Shown piece by piece: positions 1-6,822 of a stretch of DNA of 13,781 nucleotides. This stretch comes from Alphaproteobacteria bacterium (GTDB lineage: Bacteria; Pseudomonadota; Alphaproteobacteria; CAAHEQ01; UBA3637): assembly GCA_900772625.1 (NCBI GenBank), contig CAAHEQ010000076.1:1-13781 (forward strand), read 5' to 3'. Below the pieces are notes generated by a model. That model was given only the letters and a program-made list of their open reading frames with translations, did not search any database and was not told the DNA's origin. The first letter of the stretch is position 1. Every line of letters begins with the position of its first letter. The translations under genes were made by a program, and so were the position numbers.

Positions 1-229
1 AATTTTTAATTTAATTTATTGATTTAAAATGATTTTCTTGTAATTTGTCCTGTTTCCCAAAATCGCGCTCAGACTAGTCGAAAAAAACGTTCCTTTAAAT
101 CGACTAGTCTATTTCAAAATAACTCTTTGTTCTAAAACAATTTTATAAAGCACTTTCCTTGCGTTTCAAAGCCGTCTTTACCCCTCTTTCACTTGAACAA
201 AAAAACTTACTCAACAGGTGTAAAAATAT
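1..229. other. AT-rich intergenic region, no gene seen
   Basis: No open reading frame of convincing length or start signal is visible on either strand here. The stretch is rich in A and T, especially bases 1-50, and holds the paired palindromes at 71-110. It may contain the promoter of a gene lying off the left edge, but I could not pick out a convincing -35/-10 pair for it. No run of T follows the inverted repeat on either strand, so I see no terminator. Confidence 0.6.
71..110. repeat. Perfect 11-bp inverted repeat built from two GACTAGTC palindromes
   Basis: Bases 71-81 (agactagtcga) and 100-110 (tcgactagtct) are exact reverse complements, separated by 18 nt. Each arm contains the 8-bp self-complementary word GACTAGTC (72-79 and 102-109), so the two words are also direct copies, centred 30 bp apart or nearly three helical turns. 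That geometry suits two dimeric operator sites bound on one DNA face better than a terminator, since no T-run follows. The pair lies about 120 bp upstream of the promoter at 230-259. It might serve that promoter at a distance, or a gene off the left edge. The binding protein is unknown and the operator role is inference. Confidence 0.55.
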
Positions 230-259
230 TTGACAAAGCAAAACATTTTTTGGTATACT
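230..259 (+). promoter_or_regulatory. Strong sigma-70-type promoter with extended -10
   Basis: A perfect -35 hexamer TTGACA (230-235) is followed after 18 bp by TATACT (254-259). The bases TGG just before the -10 box give an extended TGnTATACT element. A start near 266 would leave a leader of about 33 nt before the ATG at 299, which has AAAGGAG at 286-292. This is the closest match to consensus in the window and should drive the two-gene unit 299-1200. Confidence 0.75.
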
Positions 260-298
260 ATATTTAGAAGATGATTAGCAAAGTAAAAGGAGTGCATC

Positions 299-883
299 AT
301 GACAGAACAAACTTTTACAGACCTTAATGTAAATCGCATTCGTGCTCAGATTGACCACGACTTTCCAAACCTTGTAGACACAAACGCAGATCATCGGGAT
401 CAAAAAGATATGCTGACTTGGCTGGAACTGCGCAACCGCTTGAACCAACGCGAGGCGGAAGGCGAAAAACAAAAAGCCGTCACGTTTGAAAACTGTGTTG
501 ATGCATGGAGTAAGGGGGATATGAGCTATCAAGACTTACTCAAGCAAGCCAAACAAGTAATGGCTAAACCCATTGAATCGGCAGAGCAAAAAGACAAAGT
601 TGAAAAGCTTTGCAATCATGTTGGGACGCTCCCATTGGACTCACAAGGCTTAGGGATTTTTAAACGTATGGTGGCGGCTGTCGTTGGCTTTTTAAAACAA
701 ACCGCCCAACAAGTATCGCACTTGCTTCACCCAAACAAGCCTTTAACGGCGGATATGGCTGGACGCGTTATACTGAATAATGAAGACTTTTTCAAAAAAC
801 GTGGCTTGACGCCAACGGGTAAACTGGTGCAACCGATCAATCCCGTCATTCACAAAGTTCTATCAGATCGATATGTCAAATAG
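299..883 (+). CDS. Hypothetical protein, 194 aa
   Basis: I do not recognise this protein. The ATG at 299 is well placed 6 nt after AAAGGAG (286-292), behind a strong promoter, so it is very likely a real and well expressed gene. The product is charged and largely helical in character, with no signal peptide. Residues 1-110 are hydrophilic, with many Lys, Glu and Gln. A hydrophobic, possibly amphipathic stretch lies at about 118-143, and a basic C-terminal part follows. It is not long enough or hydrophobic enough to call a clear membrane span. Two cysteines (66 and 105) are present without a metal-binding pattern. It is followed after 11 nt by a second unknown gene, which suggests co-transcription. 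No catalytic motif is visible, so no function is proposed. Confidence 0.8.
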   Translation: MTEQTFTDLNVNRIRAQIDHDFPNLVDTNADHRDQKDMLTWLELRNRLNQREAEGEKQKAVTFENCVDAWSKGDMSYQDLLKQAKQVMAKPIESAEQKDKVEKLCNHVGTLPLDSQGLGIFKRMVAAVVGFLKQTAQQVSHLLHPNKPLTADMAGRVILNNEDFFKKRGLTPTGKLVQPINPVIHKVLSDRYVK

Positions 884-894
884 CGGAGGGTATG

Positions 895-1200
895 ATGAAT
901 TTCTTAGAAACCAACTCTTATTTTTTACAACCGACAAAAGAAGGCATTTTTATTTGTCTGATAGCGGCCAGACAGGATGAAGCTGTTAGTGCTTTTATTC
1001 AATATGACGGCAGAGATAATGCGCTCTTTTTGCGCACTCCAAAAGAGGTTATTTTGCTGGATTACATTAACCCAACGATTCATCAAGCGTTATTAAAATC
1101 CTCACATGTTGAAGTCACTGAAATTGATACACAAACCGAGGAAATCTATCGCGATTATGACGTACCTTTAAAGCGTGTTCCAATGGTAAATATTGCTTAA
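895..1200 (+). CDS. Hypothetical protein, about 101 aa
   Basis: This is a small unrecognised protein read from the same strand and probably the same transcript as the 194-aa gene before it. Two ATGs lie in tandem at 892 and 895. The Shine-Dalgarno GGAGGG at 885-890 is only 1 nt from the first but 4 nt from the second, so I chose 895. The sequence alternates hydrophobic and polar residues in a way that suggests a small alpha/beta fold, with strand-like segments near residues 17-24, 42-56 and 71-78. No signal peptide, membrane helix or catalytic motif is evident. Its tight spacing with the upstream gene hints at a shared role, which cannot be read from sequence. No clear terminator follows before the convergent gene ending at 1246. 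Confidence 0.75.
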   Translation: MNFLETNSYFLQPTKEGIFICLIAARQDEAVSAFIQYDGRDNALFLRTPKEVILLDYINPTIHQALLKSSHVEVTEIDTQTEEIYRDYDVPLKRVPMVNIA

Positions 1201-1245
1201 AATCACTACTGCGTAAGTACAATCCAGACGAGAGCGCTCATCTTA

Positions 1246-1974
1246 TTATTTTAAAAAGCTACCCATTGATTTTGGAACAGGCAGTAATTGCCACGATTGA
1301 TCGTCGGGAAAATGCGTTTTAATCATCTCGCTCGGTTTTGTCATAAACCACCTGTCATCAATCGTGCGATTTTTCCGAGTTTTGGCTGTCTTAGCTTGAT
1401 TGGCTTTGCGCTTTTCAACCTCACGCGTATAGCGGCCTTTTGTGCCCACATCGCCTAACACTTTATAATCGCCTTGCATCGCCCAAGTTGCATCAACAAA
1501 CTCCCAGTTGCCATTGATTTTAACAACGTTCCAAGCATGCCTGTTTTCTTCTTTGTTGCGCATGGTGACGTTTGTGCCCGCATAGCCTGTCACAACAACG
1601 CTATCCAATCCTGCAAGACCCGCCATCCGTTGATATAAATGCGCGATATCCGAACACGTACCCAGCCGTGTTTCGAAAATATCGCCATTAGACGAGATGT
1701 TGCTGCGTCTGCGCCGAGAAGAAACGGAACGCTGGCTTTTATCGGCTTTATAAGCATCATAGTCAATGTGGTAAACAATCCACGCCATTAACACGCGGGC
1801 TTTATTTTCCTCATTGTTTTGATAAGGTTTTGTCAGGTATGCAACCAATTTAGGCAAACTTTCGCTGTCCTTAAGCGGTACATTTTCGGCACGCTTATCG
1901 ACCGCACGATAACTTGCCGCCCACACAGGAAATGCCACAAAAACCAATATCAAAATCAATAAAAGTTTTTTCAT
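1246..1974 (-). CDS. Secreted transglutaminase-like (kyphoscoliosis-peptidase-type) protein
   Basis: This 242-aa protein has a signal peptide (MKK, hydrophobic 4-15, likely cleavage after Ala19), so it should act in the periplasm or outside. A transglutaminase/protease-like core carries a plausible Cys-His-Asp triad: Cys107 in GTCSD, His146 in NRHAWN and Asp161 in FVDATW. The C-terminal WFMTKPSE...HFPDDQSWQLL pattern (209-231) resembles the tail of bacterial kyphoscoliosis-peptidase-like transglutaminases. Such domains include cysteine proteases and cross-linking enzymes; the substrate cannot be told. Two basic insertions are unusual: one with Arg87-90 just before the catalytic Cys, and one around 180-203 rich in Lys and Arg. 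Its ATG overlaps the corC stop as ATGA, with AGAGGA upstream, so it is probably translationally coupled as the last gene of the zinc-ribbon/miaB operon. Confidence 0.8.
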   Translation of the reverse strand: MKKLLLILILVFVAFPVWAASYRAVDKRAENVPLKDSESLPKLVAYLTKPYQNNEENKARVLMAWIVYHIDYDAYKADKSQRSVSSRRRRSNISSNGDIFETRLGTCSDIAHLYQRMAGLAGLDSVVVTGYAGTNVTMRNKEENRHAWNVVKINGNWEFVDATWAMQGDYKVLGDVGTKGRYTREVEKRKANQAKTAKTRKNRTIDDRWFMTKPSEMIKTHFPDDQSWQLLPVPKSMGSFLK

Positions 1975-2855
1975 TCTTCCTCTTTTTCTTGCAATTTAAT
2001 CAACTCGTCTTTCTTCGGTACATTTAATAATTTTAACCGTTCAATATGAGAAGGATTGCTGCTTAAAATCAAAAACCTGATTTTTGTTGGTTCGTGGTGA
2101 ATCACCTCGCCTTTAGCAGGAACGCGGCCAGCAATATGCATCACCCAACCACCAACCGTATCAATATCCTCGTTCTCCCGTTCTTCCTCGGAGGCAACAG
2201 GGCCTATCATATTTTCTAAATCGGCCAGCTTTGCTTTTGCATTAACTTCGTAAGTCGTGTCGTTAATTTGCTTAATCATTTCTTCTTCGGGTTCATCGTG
2301 CTCGTCATCGATTTCACCAACAACGACTTCCAAAATATCCTCCAGCGCTATCAGCCCGTCTACGCCACCGTGCTCGTCCACAACAATACCCATTTGAATG
2401 TGGCGATTTTGCATCACTTTTAACAAGTCCAGTGCCCGCATCGCAGGCGAGATAAACAAAACATCGGGACGCATCAATTGCCTGATGTTAATTTTCTTTT
2501 TATCGTTGAGCGCAAACAAAACGTCTTTAATGTAAATAATGCCGATGATGTTATCGAGCGAGTTTTCATACACAGGATAGCGCGAAAACTTTTCTTTTGC
2601 AATATACTTGCAAAATTGAGCGGACGTCATATCAACCGAAACAGCGTCTATATCCACGCGGGGCGTCATCACATCGCGCACGTGAATATCGCGCAGGCGA
2701 AACAAGTTCTTGAGCATTGGCAATTCGCGCGCGTCCACAAGATGCGTATCGCCACGCTCTTCGCGCTCGTCAATAATCTCTTCCAACGTTTCGTAAACTT
2801 TGTCTTCCGCCTCTTTCAAGCGGCGGGATGTTTTAATCTTTTCAAGTAAATTCAT
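1971..2855 (-). CDS. corC: CBS-domain HlyC/CorC (TlyC-like) protein
   Basis: This is a 294-aa soluble member of the HlyC/CorC family. It has no DUF21 membrane part, only a charged N-terminus (1-55), a pair of CBS domains (about 58-190) and a C-terminal CorC/HlyC domain (about 195-280). Hallmarks are VRDVMTPR (59-66), DEHGGVDGL (160-168) with the following EDILE, and the acidic EIDDEHD run (181-187). CBS pairs usually bind adenine nucleotides. The family is linked to Mg/Co efflux, but the exact role of cytoplasmic members is poorly settled, and the symbol follows usual naming. The ATG overlaps the ybeY stop by 4 nt and follows AAAGGAG at 7 nt. The placement after ybeY is the classic arrangement in many proteobacteria. 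Confidence 0.92.
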   Translation of the reverse strand: MNLLEKIKTSRRLKEAEDKVYETLEEIIDEREERGDTHLVDARELPMLKNLFRLRDIHVRDVMTPRVDIDAVSVDMTSAQFCKYIAKEKFSRYPVYENSLDNIIGIIYIKDVLFALNDKKKINIRQLMRPDVLFISPAMRALDLLKVMQNRHIQMGIVVDEHGGVDGLIALEDILEVVVGEIDDEHDEPEEEMIKQINDTTYEVNAKAKLADLENMIGPVASEEERENEDIDTVGGWVMHIAGRVPAKGEVIHHEPTKIRFLILSSNPSHIERLKLLNVPKKDELIKLQEKEEE

Positions 2856-3319
2856 CGGATTTCTCCTTTGTACGGATTTTCAAAGCCCAGCATTTGCATT
2901 TTTTCTACTTCCAGTGCTTCCATTTGCTTTGCTTCTTCATCTAAGATATGGTCATAACCCGACAAATGCAACGCACCGTGTACCAATAAATGCGTTAAGT
3001 GCGCCTCCAGCGTTTTATTTTGCTCAGCAGCCTCACGCTCCAGTGTTTCCAGCGCAAGCACTATATCCCCCATCGGCCGCATTACATCATCTACCTCGGT
3101 ATAGGGCAAAGGAAACGACAACACGTTTGTCGAACGGTCGATGTGGCGATATTCAAGGTTCAACTGGTGTACAAACTTATCGTTTGCCAACACAACACTG
3201 ACTTCACAAGTTTTCAAGTCAACCACTGCGCCCACAGCCTTGCGACAAAGCGCACGAAAGTGAGGCAAAACCTTACGCCATTTTGGCTCTTTTACTGTAA
3301 TCAATAATCCATCAGGCAT
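2852..3319 (-). CDS. ybeY: Endoribonuclease YbeY (rRNA maturation factor)
   Basis: YbeY is a zinc-dependent single-strand endoribonuclease involved in 16S rRNA 3'-end maturation and 70S ribosome quality control. The diagnostic HGALHLSGYDH motif gives zinc ligands His114, His118 and His124 (H-x3-H-x5-H). The conserved NVLSFP (65-70) and GDIVL (84-88) are also present. The start is uncertain. The open frame extends to a TTG at 3352, with ATGs at 3340, 3337 and 3319. I chose 3319 because it gives 155 aa, the usual family length, begins just before the conserved first strand and overlaps phoH by only 8 nt. A purine-rich AAAGAG lies 9 nt upstream. Longer starts would overlap phoH by up to 41 nt. 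It is co-transcribed with phoH and corC, a long-conserved partnership. Confidence 0.93.
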   Translation of the reverse strand: MPDGLLITVKEPKWRKVLPHFRALCRKAVGAVVDLKTCEVSVVLANDKFVHQLNLEYRHIDRSTNVLSFPLPYTEVDDVMRPMGDIVLALETLEREAAEQNKTLEAHLTHLLVHGALHLSGYDHILDEEAKQMEALEVEKMQMLGFENPYKGEIR

Positions 3320-4262
3320 CTTTTTTGGCTCTTTCATCATAGGCTTTGACAATCTTCGAAACTAATCCGTGACGCACAACGTCTTTTTCGGTAAATTGAA
3401 TAATCTTGATGTCATCAATGCCTTGCAAAACCGAAATAGCATCCTTTAAACCCGACTGTACACCACGTGGCAAGTCCGTTTGCGACAAGTCGCCGTTAAT
3501 CACCATTCGAGAACCTTCACCCAAACGCGTTAAGAACATTTTCATTTGCATCGCGGTTGTGTTTTGCGCTTCATCCAAAATCACCATCGCGTGCGACAAT
3601 GTGCGGCCGCGCATATAGGCAAGAGGTGCAACCTCGATTTCTTGACGCTCCAATTTTTTATCCACTTCATCGGCTGGCAACATATCATAAAGCGCATCAT
3701 AAAGTGGGCGCAAATACGGATCAATTTTTTCTTTTAAGTCACCTGGCAAAAAGCCCAAGTTTTCACCCGCTTCCACCGCTGGACGCGTTAAGATGATTTT
3801 TTCGCATTGGCCCTCCAGCATCATTGAAACAGCCTTTGCAACTGCCAAGAATGTCTTACCTGTACCCGCAGGGCCCAAGCCAAACACCATTTCATATTTA
3901 TTCATCGCCGCAATAAAATCCGCTTGCGTTTGTGTACGCGGATTGATGTGGCGGCGGCGCGTACGCAATGTTAAATCATCATTGCCGTGCGTTTCGTCGT
4001 CCATCGCCCCGTGCGCTTTAAGTACCGCGCGATCGATATCTTCGTTTGTCACGTCACCTGCGCGCTGAGCTCTGGCATAAAGGCTATCCAACAACTCGCT
4101 TGTCAAAGGAACATCACGAGACGATCCTTCAATGGTCAGCACGTTGCCGCGCATTTGAATAGAAACGCCCATTTCGCTTTCGATTTGTTTTAAGTGAACG
4201 TTTTGCGGACCGATTAAGCCGAGCAACGCTCTTTTATCTTCAAACTCTTTTGTTATTTGCAT
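3312..4262 (-). CDS. phoH: PhoH-like ATPase (PhoL/YbeZ type)
   Basis: This 316-aa cytoplasmic P-loop protein belongs to the PhoH/YbeZ group, thought to work with YbeY in RNA metabolism. An N-terminal KH-like region (about 8-65) precedes the ATPase. The Walker A motif GPAGTGKT is at 130-137, with LTRPAVEAGE (158-167) and GFLPGD (170-175) after it. The Walker B VILDEAQN (227-234) and INGDLSQTDLP (255-265) follow, all typical of the family. The ATG at 4262 has AAAGGAAG 5 nt upstream. It lies 24 nt after miaB and overlaps ybeY, an order shared by many proteobacteria. The biochemical role is less well established than that of YbeY; RNA helicase-like or RNA-binding activity is inferred from the family. 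Confidence 0.95.
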   Translation of the reverse strand: MQITKEFEDKRALLGLIGPQNVHLKQIESEMGVSIQMRGNVLTIEGSSRDVPLTSELLDSLYARAQRAGDVTNEDIDRAVLKAHGAMDDETHGNDDLTLRTRRRHINPRTQTQADFIAAMNKYEMVFGLGPAGTGKTFLAVAKAVSMMLEGQCEKIILTRPAVEAGENLGFLPGDLKEKIDPYLRPLYDALYDMLPADEVDKKLERQEIEVAPLAYMRGRTLSHAMVILDEAQNTTAMQMKMFLTRLGEGSRMVINGDLSQTDLPRGVQSGLKDAISVLQGIDDIKIIQFTEKDVVRHGLVSKIVKAYDERAKKDA

Positions 4263-4286
4263 ATTTTCTTCCTTTCGATAAGCTTA

Positions 4287-5621
4287 TTATAACACAACTA
4301 ATTCACCTGACAAGCTGCTTGCTGTCGCCTTTGTGATTTTCAGATTGACAATTTGTCCCAAACTGCTGTCGGGCAGCGACACATGCACGTTTTGTAAATA
4401 AGGACTGTAGCCATTGAGCTGGCCATCTTGTTTGCCTTTTTCGGTCAAAAGCACCGACATAACCTTGCCCACGTCTTTGAGGTTAAAGGCTTTTTGGCGC
4501 TCTAAGAGCAACGCTTGCAACGCCGTCAAGCGCTCTGTTTTGACTTGCTCAGAGATTTGATTTTTCATCAAGCTTGCAGGCGTGCCTGGCCGCGGCGAGT
4601 ATTTAAATGAATAACTTTGTGCATAATCCACTTTGCGCACAATGTTCATTGTTTGCTCAAAGTCGGCATCTGTTTCCCCAGGAAAGCCAACAATAAAATC
4701 GGACGAAATAGCGATGTCGGGGCGCGCAGCTCTGAGCTTGTCCACGACTTGCAAATATTGGTCAACCGTATAGCGGCGGTTCATTGCTTTGAGCACGGCA
4801 TCAGAGCCCGCTTGAATCGGCAAGTGAATATAGGGCATCAGCTTTTCAATATCGCGGTGCGCCGCAATCATCTCGTCCGTGATGTCCACGGGGTACGAGG
4901 TTGTATATCGAATGCGTTTCAGCGCATCGATTTTGGCAAGCTCTTCAATTAAATGCGCCAAGCCCCACTCTTTTTTGCCGTCCAAACCAACGCCATGCCA
5001 GCAATCCACATTTTGCCCGAGCAGCATAATTTCTTTCGCACCGCTGGCAACAAGGTCATTTGCTTCTTTGATAATTTCGGCAGCCGAGCGCGAATACTCG
5101 CACCCTCTTGTGTACGGCACAACACAGTACGTACAAAAATTATTGCACCCCTCTTGAATAGCCAAAAACGCCGCATAGCTGTATGCATTGGCTTTAGGCA
5201 GGTTATCGAACTTTTCATCGCTGGTAAAATTGGCTTCAACTTTGCGCCCTTGCCCGCGTTCGTACTCAACCAGCATTTGCGGCAACAAATGGTATGATTG
5301 AGGCCCGACTGCAATATCCAAATGATGTGCTTTTTTAAACACTTCGTCGCCCAGCGCTTGCACCACACAGCCCGCCAGCGCAAGAATTGTCTGTTTGCCT
5401 TGCTTTAAGCGTTCTTGCTTGATTTCATTAAAGCGCCCTAATTCGGAAAAAACTTTGTCCGAGGCCTTTTCGCGAATATAGCACGTGTTAATCATTAAAA
5501 TGTCTGCTTGCTCGGGATTGGGCGTTTGCTCATAGCCCAACACAGCCAACGCGTCCAAAATGCGGCGGCTGTCATAGACATTCATCTGGCAACCCATCGT
5601 GTTTAAATATATCTTCTTCAT
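4287..5621 (-). CDS. miaB: tRNA-2-methylthio-N6-dimethylallyladenosine synthase MiaB
   Basis: MiaB is a radical SAM methylthiotransferase that converts i6A37 to ms2i6A37 in tRNAs reading codons starting with U. The 444-aa length is normal. The N-terminal UPF0004 domain carries the three cysteines for the auxiliary 4Fe-4S cluster: Cys11 in MGCQMN, Cys47 in NTCYIR and Cys84 in AGCVVQ. The radical SAM motif CNNFCTYC gives Cys159, Cys163 and Cys166. The C-terminal 60 or so residues form a TRAM RNA-binding domain. NTCYIREKASDK is typical of MiaB rather than MtaB or RimO. The ATG at 5621 follows a weak purine-rich AAGAAAGA. The gap to the upstream zinc-ribbon gene is 23 nt, so it is probably read from that gene's promoter. 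Confidence 0.96.
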   Translation of the reverse strand: MKKIYLNTMGCQMNVYDSRRILDALAVLGYEQTPNPEQADILMINTCYIREKASDKVFSELGRFNEIKQERLKQGKQTILALAGCVVQALGDEVFKKAHHLDIAVGPQSYHLLPQMLVEYERGQGRKVEANFTSDEKFDNLPKANAYSYAAFLAIQEGCNNFCTYCVVPYTRGCEYSRSAAEIIKEANDLVASGAKEIMLLGQNVDCWHGVGLDGKKEWGLAHLIEELAKIDALKRIRYTTSYPVDITDEMIAAHRDIEKLMPYIHLPIQAGSDAVLKAMNRRYTVDQYLQVVDKLRAARPDIAISSDFIVGFPGETDADFEQTMNIVRKVDYAQSYSFKYSPRPGTPASLMKNQISEQVKTERLTALQALLLERQKAFNLKDVGKVMSVLLTEKGKQDGQLNGYSPYLQNVHVSLPDSSLGQIVNLKITKATASSLSGELVVL

Positions 5622-5644
5622 TGTTAATCTTTCTTGTTTATAAG

Positions 5645-6736
5645 TTATTTGATGTTTGAAAAGGTCAGTTCGACTTTTTGAGCTGTTTGATCTATGGGCT
5701 CAATATTATCGGAAAACACAAAAGTCTTGCCAGAGCCCAAGCTCACCGACTGTGTTTCAACCAAATTGGTTGTGATAATTTGCCCTTTTGCGTCCGTCAA
5801 AATGACCAAGATGTCGGGCAAAACAACGTCATCTTGAGTGGTGTTAAAAACTTCGCTTTGAATGTGCAAACGGTACGCGTTTGTATTGATTTTTTCCAAA
5901 TCAAATAATGTGTTTTGAAACGCGAGCCCTTCCCCCGCCACGCTTGTCGACACATTCATTTTGTTGTACAGCGCCTCGGCCACAGGCGAACGGCGCGCAA
6001 AGTAATACCGCCCTGCATAGAACAAATACCCCAGCAACACCAACGTTGCCAAAAACGAACAAAAGCCCCAAATAAACCGAGACAGTGAATGCCCTTTTGT
6101 GGCTTTCATGGGCGCAAACTCATCGGTCTGATCTAACGGCGTAAACAACCCCGAATCAATAATGCTTTTGTTTTCTGGGGCGGGCAAAGCAACTTCACTG
6201 GAGGCCACGTTTGACGATGTATCCGCGTCAAACGTTGAAGCCATAGGTGCATTTAAATCAACAGGCTGCGCTGGAAGTTCATCCTTTTTCAGGGTTGCCT
6301 TAGCCTCCTGCTCCGCTTTGATTTGCCACGCGGGCGATTGCGTCACGCCGTCCAAAATGACATTGTCTTTAACATCTGTGTTATCTTGGGCGGGCTCATC
6401 CAATAAAGCGGGTGCAAAAATATCTTTCAAATCCATTGGTTCTTTGGGTGCGCTCGGCAGAGGATCGGAAAAGACTGGCGCTTGCTGGGGCAAAACCTGA
6501 GCTGTTTCATCTGGCGCAACATCATTATCCAAAGGCGCTTTTACATCTTCTTGCGGCAAAGGGGCGATATCGTCCAAAGAAAACGATTGCATCTCATCCG
6601 TTGACAGCTCTTGCGGTAAATGCGCAGGAAACACACTCCCACACGAGACGCATTTAAAATAATGCGGGTGCTCGGATTCAAGCTTGTCATCGGGCACAAA
6701 ATAAACCTTTGAACAATTTTCGCATTTAATCAACAT
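5645..6736 (-). CDS. MJ0042-type zinc-ribbon single-pass membrane protein
   Basis: The protein (363 aa) starts with a zinc ribbon: Cys5-x2-Cys8 and Cys29-x2-Cys32, as in the MJ0042-family domain of many alphaproteobacteria. A long acidic, Pro- and Ala-rich, probably disordered linker follows (about 40-210). A basic patch (KATKGHSLSR) then leads into one membrane span (about 221-241) and a C-terminal domain of about 120 residues with beta-strand character, resembling the DUF3426 kind. Positive charges before the span place the ribbon in the cytoplasm and the C-terminal domain in the periplasm. The function is not known. The gene faces ftsE across about 86 bp, a common alphaproteobacterial arrangement that suggests an envelope or division link. 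It heads the miaB operon. The Shine-Dalgarno is weak, with AAGG about 13 nt from the ATG. Confidence 0.88.
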   Translation of the reverse strand: MLIKCENCSKVYFVPDDKLESEHPHYFKCVSCGSVFPAHLPQELSTDEMQSFSLDDIAPLPQEDVKAPLDNDVAPDETAQVLPQQAPVFSDPLPSAPKEPMDLKDIFAPALLDEPAQDNTDVKDNVILDGVTQSPAWQIKAEQEAKATLKKDELPAQPVDLNAPMASTFDADTSSNVASSEVALPAPENKSIIDSGLFTPLDQTDEFAPMKATKGHSLSRFIWGFCSFLATLVLLGYLFYAGRYYFARRSPVAEALYNKMNVSTSVAGEGLAFQNTLFDLEKINTNAYRLHIQSEVFNTTQDDVVLPDILVILTDAKGQIITTNLVETQSVSLGSGKTFVFSDNIEPIDQTAQKVELTFSNIK

Positions 6737-6822
6737 CTTTGGTCTTGCCTTTTTAAAAAAAATAGTTAATAATGCATATCATAAACGATTTATTTAAAAG
6801 TGACAAGGATTATATACGAAAA
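6737..6822. promoter_or_regulatory. Divergent promoter region between zinc-ribbon gene and ftsE
   Basis: This 86-bp AT-rich gap must contain the start signals for two opposed operons. On the + strand a plausible pair is TTGCCT (6745-6750) and TAATAA (6767-6772) with 16 bp between, which would start ftsE transcription near 6780. On the - strand TATGAT-like and TTAACTAT-like words exist, but no convincing -35 partner was found. The hexamers are imperfect and the assignment is tentative. Confidence 0.4.

Noticed and set aside
271..327. Short upstream reading frame of 18 codons overlapping the start of the 194-aa gene
   Set aside because: Its ATG is only about 5 nt after the predicted transcription start and has no spaced ribosome site; the ATG at 299 has a much better one.
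1201..1245. Possible terminator between the convergent genes ending at 1200 and 1246, around GAGCGCTC (1232-1239)
   Set aside because: The palindrome has no loop and no longer stem around it, and the nearby T-rich run is interrupted. It cannot form a convincing intrinsic terminator.
2478..2849. Long + strand open frames opposite corC, ybeY, phoH and miaB
   Set aside because: They are antisense shadows of well-identified genes, lack ribosome sites and resemble no protein family.
6772..6822. N-terminal extension of FtsE to an ATG at 6772
   Set aside because: There is no Shine-Dalgarno before it, it falls in the divergent promoter gap, and FtsE proteins do not carry such an extension.
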